Positions 56,127-61,531 of a DNA stretch of 61,531 nucleotides are shown piece after piece; position 1 is the stretch's first letter, and each line of letters opens with the position of its first letter. The notes beneath the pieces are model-generated. The model had not been told where the DNA came from. It saw only the letters and a program-made list of their open reading frames with translations, and ran no database searches. Position numbers and translations under genes: made by a program. The stretch is from Saprospiraceae bacterium UBA1994 (lineage in GTDB: Bacteria; Bacteroidota; Bacteroidia; Chitinophagales; Saprospiraceae): positions 1 to 61,531 of the forward strand of contig DDCY01000020.1 of assembly GCA_002335865.1 (NCBI GenBank). Reading direction: 5' to 3'.

Positions 56127-56145
56127 TATATATATATATATATAT
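56127..56145 (+). repeat. (TA)9 tract abutting the blh start codon
   Basis: Nine TA units run directly into the blh ATG, whose A and T belong to the tract. Such a simple repeat can gain or lose units by slippage, shifting the distance from the hairpin to the start codon without changing the reading frame. Regulation by this is inference. Confidence 0.55.
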
Positions 56146-57052
56146 GAATAAATTAGGATTTTTATTTCTTGCAGTTTTATATATATTAATATCTATCTTA
56201 TCATTTGATGGCAACATTCCTGAGAATGCACAGATCATATGTTGTGGTACTTTAATTGCTTTAGTAGGTATTCCGCATGGTGCTATCGATCATGTATTAT
56301 ATTCGAGTGTTTCTTCTAAATCTATGGTTTCATTTTATACTATATATTTAGCACTCATGGTAGCATATGTTGCACTTTGGTTTTTGTTTCCTGTATGTGC
56401 TATGCTATTCTTTCTTTTAATTTCAGCATATCATTTTGGAGAATCTCAACTCTCTTATATACAGCAAAGTAAGCTGTTTTCTGTATTACAATATTCAGTT
56501 TGGGGCATCCACTTATTAAGTACTTACATATTTTATCAACTGGATACACTAGCAGGCATATTTAATGATTATGCTGTAATGAAACAGTTTGTAGATCTGT
56601 TCACCATCATCCAATTTCAGGGATTGTCAGTTGTAATTTCAGGCTCTTTATTAGCTATTTATTTTGCTTATCTTTTACTGCAGCGAAATATTACTGTACA
56701 GCAAGTGCTACAAGAAATTTATGTTTTGGTGTTAATTCATATTAGTTTTTATTTATTTGGTCCCTTGGTAAGTTTTACTTTATATTTTGTAATTCTTCAC
56801 TCTATGAAAGTCATGCTAGATGAATTTCAATTTTTAAAAGAAAAGTTTTCTGGTCTTTCATTTTATAAATTCATAAAGCTTTTAATACCATTTTCCGTAG
56901 TCAGCTTTTTAGGTCTCTTTTTGATAATTTTATTTAATAACTGGATTTTGGATCTTCCAATCATCTATTTGATCATTCTTATGACATCAGTCATCACCTT
57001 ACCACACGCAATTGTGATGCACTTGTTTTATGCTCAAGCTCCCATTGAGTAA
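56144..57052 (+). CDS. blh: Brp/Blh-type beta-carotene 15,15'-dioxygenase
   Basis: A 302-residue membrane protein with about eight helices. It has the conserved His set of the Brp/Blh family: His45 and His50 in GIPHGAIDHVL, His97 in SAYHFGESQ, His219 in LHSMKVMLDE and His288/His293 in LPHAIVMHLFY, several of which bind the catalytic iron. It cleaves beta-carotene into two retinal molecules, giving the chromophore of the rhodopsin encoded 55 bp upstream. Carotenoid synthesis genes are not in the window. Confidence 0.93.
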   Translation: MNKLGFLFLAVLYILISILSFDGNIPENAQIICCGTLIALVGIPHGAIDHVLYSSVSSKSMVSFYTIYLALMVAYVALWFLFPVCAMLFFLLISAYHFGESQLSYIQQSKLFSVLQYSVWGIHLLSTYIFYQLDTLAGIFNDYAVMKQFVDLFTIIQFQGLSVVISGSLLAIYFAYLLLQRNITVQQVLQEIYVLVLIHISFYLFGPLVSFTLYFVILHSMKVMLDEFQFLKEKFSGLSFYKFIKLLIPFSVVSFLGLFLIILFNNWILDLPIIYLIILMTSVITLPHAIVMHLFYAQAPIE

Positions 57053-57504
57053 TATATTTTTTCTCTAAATATTTTGGATTAGTTTATTTCTTTCTATTTG
57101 GTCAATTTCTTGGAACCAATGTTTTATGTAATTCGGTGCTTTCGGTGTATTATTTCATAATTCTACATTGAAAAACTGATATTTCATTCTTTTCACTTTC
57201 TTCAATTATATATTTTGATAATCTTGTACTAAAATCTTTGACTATATCCACGTTTAAATTGTATTTGCTGAAATTCATCTACCTCATTAAACTTCTCTTT
57301 TTGATAATTGTATTAGGGATCAATCTGACATTTAATTTTTCTTAGAACAGAGCCATTTTTTAAATGCTATGGGGTTTTTATACTAACAAATATGGTATCA
57401 TAGTATTTGGTATTGGATTTCTTGTTATTGATCTTAGTTTTTAGATATTGGCAATTATAGATAAGCTGTATTTATCTTTTGATGCAATTTTCTAATATCA
57501 GAGT
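57053..57504. other. Convergent intergenic region after blh
   Basis: AT-rich, stops in all frames, no strong hairpin or gene seen. Confidence 0.35.
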
Positions 57505-58452
57505 TTATTGATTTTTATGTATGTCCATTTTTTTAATAACATAAGTATCTGTAAGCTTAGAAGAATCTATAATGGTATTAGTATTTGCTTCTAATAAATC
57601 TAGTTGACTATTGGCTAACATATAAAATTGATTATGAACTATAGATAATGTAGTAGGGATGTGCATCTTCTTATGAAAAACCAATACAGGGTCAAGATTG
57701 CCAAATTCAGTTTCGTTTTCAATAAGATCAAGACTGTACAGTCCATGCTGACTTTTGTCTTTTATACCATTTACAATGAAGAATATTTTTCCTTGGTGAT
57801 ATTTAATTCCATCAACTCCCCATTGCGCAGTAGGAGAATGTAACTTGTTGAGTATTGTCTTAGATTCAATATCTATAATTCTTATTCCATGTGAGTATGA
57901 GTCTACAAATAGTTTAGTCTGGTCACTAGATATAGAGATTCCATTAGGATTTTCTATTTGCTCGTTCAAATAGAAAACTCGTATGTCTCGATTTTCATTA
58001 TCGTATTTATATATTCTGTGGTGATCAGTATCTGAGATGTAACAATTACCTTTCTTATCTATAGCTAAATTATTAAAAAATGTGTTACCATGGCTATTAA
58101 CTTTGTATGATAAGGTAAGATCAGTATATAGATTTTTGATAAATAGCATAGCGAATGAGTCTCGATTGTATCTTCCTAATGCATACAAGCGATTCTTATA
58201 AATGCCTAAGTCAGTTCCAGCTGAATAGCCGTGGTCTTCTCTATTTAGTATAATTTCAGTTTTATTTTGAATTTCATTATATCTAACTAATTGATCTAAA
58301 TGAAGACTACTTATGTAGATATCATTGTTTTTCGGGTTTACAACAATGCCTTTGGGAATTGTTGTTTTGTCAATTGGGATTTTAATAATTTCTAGATCAG
58401 AATTATTGCAAGAAATTAAAGTAAGTAATATGATCGTAGAAATAAATTTCAC
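57505..58452 (-). CDS. Beta-propeller (NHL/SMP-30-like) lipoprotein
   Basis: A 315-residue protein starting at a GTG (58452), with a lipoprotein signal peptide MKFISTIILLTLISCNNSD. The mature part has about six blade-like repeats: IPKGIVVNPKNNDIYISSLHLDQLVRYN, FNNLAIDKKGNCYISDTDHHRIYKYD and PNGISISSDQTKLFVDSYSHGIRI, the pattern of SMP-30/gluconolactonase and NHL propellers. No catalytic metal set is evident, so a binding role is as likely as an enzyme. It converges on blh. Confidence 0.7.
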   Translation of the reverse strand: MKFISTIILLTLISCNNSDLEIIKIPIDKTTIPKGIVVNPKNNDIYISSLHLDQLVRYNEIQNKTEIILNREDHGYSAGTDLGIYKNRLYALGRYNRDSFAMLFIKNLYTDLTLSYKVNSHGNTFFNNLAIDKKGNCYISDTDHHRIYKYDNENRDIRVFYLNEQIENPNGISISSDQTKLFVDSYSHGIRIIDIESKTILNKLHSPTAQWGVDGIKYHQGKIFFIVNGIKDKSQHGLYSLDLIENETEFGNLDPVLVFHKKMHIPTTLSIVHNQFYMLANSQLDLLEANTNTIIDSSKLTDTYVIKKMDIHKNQ

Positions 58453-58812
58453 AGGTGTTATTTTTGAAATTTGAATTGCATTATCGGTGTAGTAATTTAA
58501 GTAAGTATAGCATTTATTTTCTTATTCTGGTGTTTATTTATCGAGTAGTAGATATAAATATTTTATTATCGTTCGACACTAGAAAATATAATACAGTAAA
58601 TTTTAAGATGTTTAATTTTGATCATTTAATCATCTATAACTATCTGGTTTTAAGTGAAATACAACAATTTTATTAGTGTCATTTTCAATAATTGACTCAT
58701 TACATAATGTTATGTATTATAACTACTTAGAAAGTAAAGACTAAATAATTTGAACTATCTCAATTTAATCTGTTACAATTAGTATTAAAGAATTAAAAAA
58801 TTTAGGAAGATC
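58453..58812. other. Divergent intergenic region
   Basis: AT-rich. A TTTG at 58749-58752 and a TACAATTA 21 bp later weakly resemble a promoter for the small membrane protein that follows. A 73-codon + frame at 58455-58676 has poor coding composition and is left out. Confidence 0.3.
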
Positions 58813-58995
58813 ATGTTAAAAAAACTGAGTAAAACAGATATTATAATGCTTTTTTTGGCGTTTTCGTGCCTTATATTTTCTGAGATTATGTGGTTTCGTG
58901 GAGAGAACGAAGGGGCACTATTTATTGGCCTGTGGGTGCCTTCTATTCTTTGTTTCGCTATTTATTTAAAATTATTAAAAATTGAAAAGAAATGA
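58813..58995 (+). CDS. Small two-helix membrane protein (60 aa)
   Basis: A 60-residue protein with a basic N-terminus (MLKKLSKTD), a helix IIMLFLAFSCLIFSEIMWF, a short polar turn RGENEG, a second helix ALFIGLWVPSILCFAIYL and a basic tail. This layout resembles small unnamed membrane proteins found in other Bacteroidota. Its stop TGA overlaps the ATG of a second tiny membrane protein (ATGA). Function is unknown. Confidence 0.65.
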   Translation: MLKKLSKTDIIMLFLAFSCLIFSEIMWFRGENEGALFIGLWVPSILCFAIYLKLLKIEKK

Positions 58996-59087
58996 TTACT
59001 CTTATTCCATATCTCTCCGGTGCAGTTACATTATTATTTGGTATCGCTTTTTACCTTGGATTACAGGAATTCAAAAAATTAGATTAA
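58992..59087 (+). CDS. Tiny single-helix membrane protein (31 aa)
   Basis: A 31-residue frame from ATG 58992 to TAA 59087: MITLIPYLSGAVTLLFGIAF, then YLGLQEFKKLD. One helix followed by a charged amphipathic end. The start overlaps the stop of the 60-residue membrane protein gene as ATGA, which suggests translational coupling and a joint complex. It is short enough that automatic annotation would skip it. Function is unknown. Confidence 0.55.
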   Translation: MITLIPYLSGAVTLLFGIAFYLGLQEFKKLD

Positions 59088-59627
59088 AATCATTTTGTCT
59101 TGTTATTCATTAATATAAGCGATGGCTTCTTTTGTAGCTTGGGATATTGCTCATAGGTAACAGCACAACGTTCATTATAACCGTCACAATTAAAATTATG
59201 AAATGTTTTTTTTGAGTTAGATTTGGTGGAATCTTATTTTTGTATTTCAACAGAACGGAATTATTCGTCTTTAGAGAGAATAGTAAAATATTTTGATACA
59301 TTTAAAAAATAATGTCATGTTTTCTATTATAAAACGTTTTCTTGTTTTTATAATTGTTAAACAATAATTCGTTATTTGTATGGCTTTATAGTCACCAATA
59401 ACCTCTTTAATTTCTTTCTTAAGAATTTAATCGTAATTTGAGTTAGTTAAATTTTGTTTTAGAATCTTATAAGTTGTTCTAGAACTATACAGAAGTAAAT
59501 ATTGCGTTGGAATCTCAAATTGGTCGATGATATAGTAATATTTCTGTAAGTCTTATTTATTTATAACCTTATTCTCTTTATTTAATAGGCTAAATGTAGT
59601 AACCGAAGAATGTAGGCTATTGATATT
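59088..59627. other. Intergenic, no gene seen
   Basis: Very AT-rich. A 63-codon minus-strand frame at 59110-59301 has low coding quality and no supporting signal. No hairpin or repeat was recognised. Confidence 0.35.
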
Positions 59628-60533
59628 TCAGCTATTTTTAGGTAAAGTATTATTTTCAAATTTGTTATGAATAAGAAGAATTAAAAACCCAAAAGATACA
59701 GCTCCTATAATTAAGGCATTATTTATTATTCCTTCAGTAGAAAAAGAAATTTTAATTAATATAGTAGAAATTATAAAACCAGAATTTCTAATTATTTTAT
59801 GAAATTTATCGGAGTGAAAAAATGATGATAATAAGAGTAGAACGTCAACTACAATTAAAATTGTAAAAAATTCATCAAAAAATATACTGTTGATATTTTT
59901 AAAAGCAATTGCTCCACTGGCATAATCCGTTATTGTTGTATTGCCCCATACAATAAAGGTATATATAGCAAGAATTATTAGCATAGGCACTAATAAAATT
60001 GCAATTATTTTTTTTAGTTTAATGAATCTTTTTATATCTTTTGTTTGATATTTTTGAGTTGCTAAATTGGAATTTCCCCTTTTTATAATATTTTTATAAA
60101 AATAATATATTAAAAGGAAAAGAATTAATGAAGTTAGAGTGTCATACGTGAATTGTAGATCACTTTTTGACTGAAACCATTTTGAGGTCAGTTCTAAATT
60201 TGCAATATCTTTAAATATTCTTCTTATTACGATAAGCGTAATTATTTCATATTGTTTTCCTATATAAAATGAAATTGATTTTGGCAGATAAAAAATAAGG
60301 AGATATACTTCATAGACTAGTACAAATGAGAAAGGAGTATAAATGGCACCGATAGGATTCTTAAGTAATTCTGATTCTATTTGTATTATATCATAGTTAG
60401 CTAGTAGTATTAACGTTAGATGTATTAAATAGCTAATTATTGCAACTGAAAGAATAACTCTTTCACTTTGTTCTTTCACCTTTAATGATAGTAATTTATC
60501 GAAAACTTTATTTATTACCTTTTCTTTTATCAT
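59628..60533 (-). CDS. Multi-span membrane protein of unknown family
   Basis: A 301-residue protein with about eight hydrophobic helices (approx. 25-45, 65-85, 90-110, 128-146, 172-195, 215-235, 250-265, 270-290). A basic cytoplasmic-looking N-terminus (MIKEKVINKVFDKLLSLKVKE) and the polar loop VIRRIFKDIANLELTSKWFQ are the most distinctive parts. I recognise no family or active-site motif. Very AT-rich codon use (many Ile, Asn, Lys, Phe), more so than the window average. It is a single gene. Confidence 0.6.
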   Translation of the reverse strand: MIKEKVINKVFDKLLSLKVKEQSERVILSVAIISYLIHLTLILLANYDIIQIESELLKNPIGAIYTPFSFVLVYEVYLLIFYLPKSISFYIGKQYEIITLIVIRRIFKDIANLELTSKWFQSKSDLQFTYDTLTSLILFLLIYYFYKNIIKRGNSNLATQKYQTKDIKRFIKLKKIIAILLVPMLIILAIYTFIVWGNTTITDYASGAIAFKNINSIFFDEFFTILIVVDVLLLLSSFFHSDKFHKIIRNSGFIISTILIKISFSTEGIINNALIIGAVSFGFLILLIHNKFENNTLPKNS

Positions 60534-60970
60534 CTTTTATTTATTCTAAGCTGTTAGTAAAAGAAGTCGTCTCTATGTAGTTATATTTTAATTAGCAATA
60601 ATTTACTAAATTAATTTTAGCAATATACCTAATTAATATACATAGTCGCGTAAGATTACTCCTAAACCATTATCGTATTGTTTATAATGCTCTGTAACAG
60701 ACATGTTTTATTAAATATATACGATAAGTATTAATACTGCGAGATAAATCAATAGTTTTAATTGTGTCTGTTATTTAGAATGAATGAAATAATTCAGAGA
60801 AAATAAGTAGAAAATTAAAAACTGCCTTATGATTAGATCTTAGATTGTTTTCATAGTGCTTAATGCTCTTTCAATATGGTCAAAAAAGGCCTAATCAATT
60901 GAATGATCAGGCCCATAAAATTTATGCTTTTTTTAGTTAAGCTTTGACTAAGGTTTACTCTTTAATTTCA
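60534..60970. other. Intergenic region downstream of the SOD gene
   Basis: AT-rich gap between two minus-strand genes. It contains the SOD terminator (60882-60913) and presumably the promoter of the membrane protein gene, which is not clearly seen. Confidence 0.35.
60882..60913 (-). terminator. Terminator after the superoxide dismutase gene
   Basis: On the minus strand, ggcctgatca (60913-60904) pairs with tgattaggcc (60897-60888), with one G-U pair and a 6-base loop. TTTTTT follows at 60887-60882. It lies 57 bp past the SOD stop. Confidence 0.85.
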
Positions 60971-61531
60971 TTACTTATTATCAGCATATTTCTTTTCGAT
61001 CACATTCCAGTTTACTACGCTAAAGAAAGCATTGATATAATCGGGCCGTCTGTTTTGGTAATTGAGATAATATGCGTGCTCCCATACATCTAGTCCCATT
61101 ATAGGAGTACCTCCACATCCGATGCCTGGCATCATAGGGTTGTCTTGATTCGCAGATGAACAGATTTCTACTTTGCCTCCTGGGTGTACACACAGCCATG
61201 CCCATCCAGATCCAAATCTCGTAGCTGCAGCTTTACTAAATTGCTCAACCATAGCATCCTTAGATCCAAATGCGGTATTGACAGCATCTAGTAATTCTCC
61301 AGATAATCTACCTCTGTCTTTAGGATTTAGTATTTCCCAGAAAAGTTTGTGATTCCAATATCCTCCACCGTTGTTTCTTAAACCAGTATTACTAGTATCT
61401 AGGTTTTGGAGGATTTCGTCAATAGATTCTTCAGCTAGATCTGTGCCTTCTATTGCTGCATTTAGTTTGTTAGTATAACCATTATGGTGCTTCGTATGAT
61501 GGATTTCCATAGTACGTGCATCGATATGCGG
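60971..61531 (-). CDS. sod: Mn/Fe superoxide dismutase, 5' partial
   Basis: The frame runs off the right edge (it reads PHIDARTMEIHHTKHH from the last base), so about 20-25 N-terminal residues are missing and the ATG at 61510 is internal. Metal ligands are visible: His in HHTKHHNGY, His in GGGYWNHKLFW, and Asp/His in GLDVWEHAYYL. Gly before the second His motif and Gln in SANQDNPMMP are the pattern of manganese enzymes. It converts superoxide to peroxide and oxygen. It ends at a strong terminator. Confidence 0.94.
   Translation of the reverse strand, partial: PHIDARTMEIHHTKHHNGYTNKLNAAIEGTDLAEESIDEILQNLDTSNTGLRNNGGGYWNHKLFWEILNPKDRGRLSGELLDAVNTAFGSKDAMVEQFSKAAATRFGSGWAWLCVHPGGKVEICSSANQDNPMMPGIGCGGTPIMGLDVWEHAYYLNYQNRRPDYINAFFSVVNWNVIEKKYADNK

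Noticed and set aside
58455..58676. 73-codon + frame upstream of the tiny membrane proteins
   Set aside because: Irregular composition in a very AT-rich spacer with no signal peptide or family motif.
59110..59301. 63-codon minus-strand frame
   Set aside because: Low-complexity Lys/Asn/Leu text typical of AT-rich noncoding DNA.
1..61531. CRISPR array, integrase or insertion sequence
   Set aside because: No regularly spaced repeats, transposase or integrase motifs, or terminal inverted repeats with target duplications were seen on either strand.

Overview
The window is a 61.5 kb piece of an AT-rich Bacteroidota chromosome, most likely a marine member of the Saprospiria. This placement rests on hallmark families of the phylum: proteins with type IX secretion (T9SS) C-terminal sorting domains, SprB-type repeats, a GLPGLI protein beside a CarboxypepD_reg/TonB-type outer-membrane barrel, a Porin_10-like porin, a paired DUF1800/DUF1501 locus, a fused SecDF, and a promoter of the Bacteroidota TTTG / TAnnTTTG type in front of fabI. 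No rRNA, tRNA, CRISPR array, insertion sequence or prophage was found, so this is ordinary chromosome with scattered decayed gene fragments. Genus-level placement is inference.

Layout. 1-6.4 kb: the 3' part of a LOV/PAS-PP2C (SpoIIE-type) phosphatase, two DoxX-like membrane proteins that converge on a shared CTAG, and a YbbA-YbbP ABC system divergent from a TesA-like lipoprotein esterase. 6.4-12.1 kb: a 35-residue Lys-rich small protein, a YbdG-like mechanosensitive channel, a remnant of a T9SS-secreted protein, and the DUF1800-DUF1501 pair. 12.4-16.5 kb: a 1372-residue secreted, repeat-rich T9SS cargo protein. 16.7-18.1 kb: moaE-moaD-tauE/safE. 18.2-31.4 kb: a zinc metalloprotease, a double OmpA-domain protein, fabI, recN, a TMTC-like membrane/TPR protein, a DUF1415 protein, an NtrC-like regulator without an HTH, and a LOG-family hydrolase. 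31.7-40.3 kb: envelope proteins (TPR lipoprotein, porin, SPFH protein, TonB-type barrel plus GLPGLI). 41.3-54.6 kb: housekeeping genes (MsbA-like exporter, murB, ccmC-ccmD, glutamate dehydrogenase, a trans-sulfuration enzyme, secDF).

55.3-57.1 kb holds the metabolic highlight: a two-gene retinal phototrophy cassette. A DTE-type, probably green-absorbing proteorhodopsin is followed by a Brp/Blh beta-carotene 15,15'-dioxygenase, which makes the retinal. A GC-rich hairpin and a (TA)9 tract lie between the two genes, and a GTAACAT direct repeat with an 11-bp period lies just upstream of the rhodopsin. No carotenoid biosynthesis genes are present, so beta-carotene must be made elsewhere in the genome. 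57.5-61.5 kb: a beta-propeller lipoprotein, an ATGA-overlapping pair of tiny membrane proteins (60 and 31 residues), an unrecognised multi-span membrane protein, and the 3' part of a Mn-type superoxide dismutase.

How the genes fit together: the window combines envelope building and secretion (SecDF, MurB, exporters, T9SS cargo), light use and possibly light sensing (rhodopsin, Blh, the LOV-phosphatase) and oxidative-stress or repair functions (SOD, RecN). I did not find a clearly novel multigene defence or biosynthetic system. The least explained elements are the regulatory architecture of the rhodopsin cassette, the small-protein pair, the HTH-less GSFTSA regulator, and the decayed reading frames in the long intergenic gaps.
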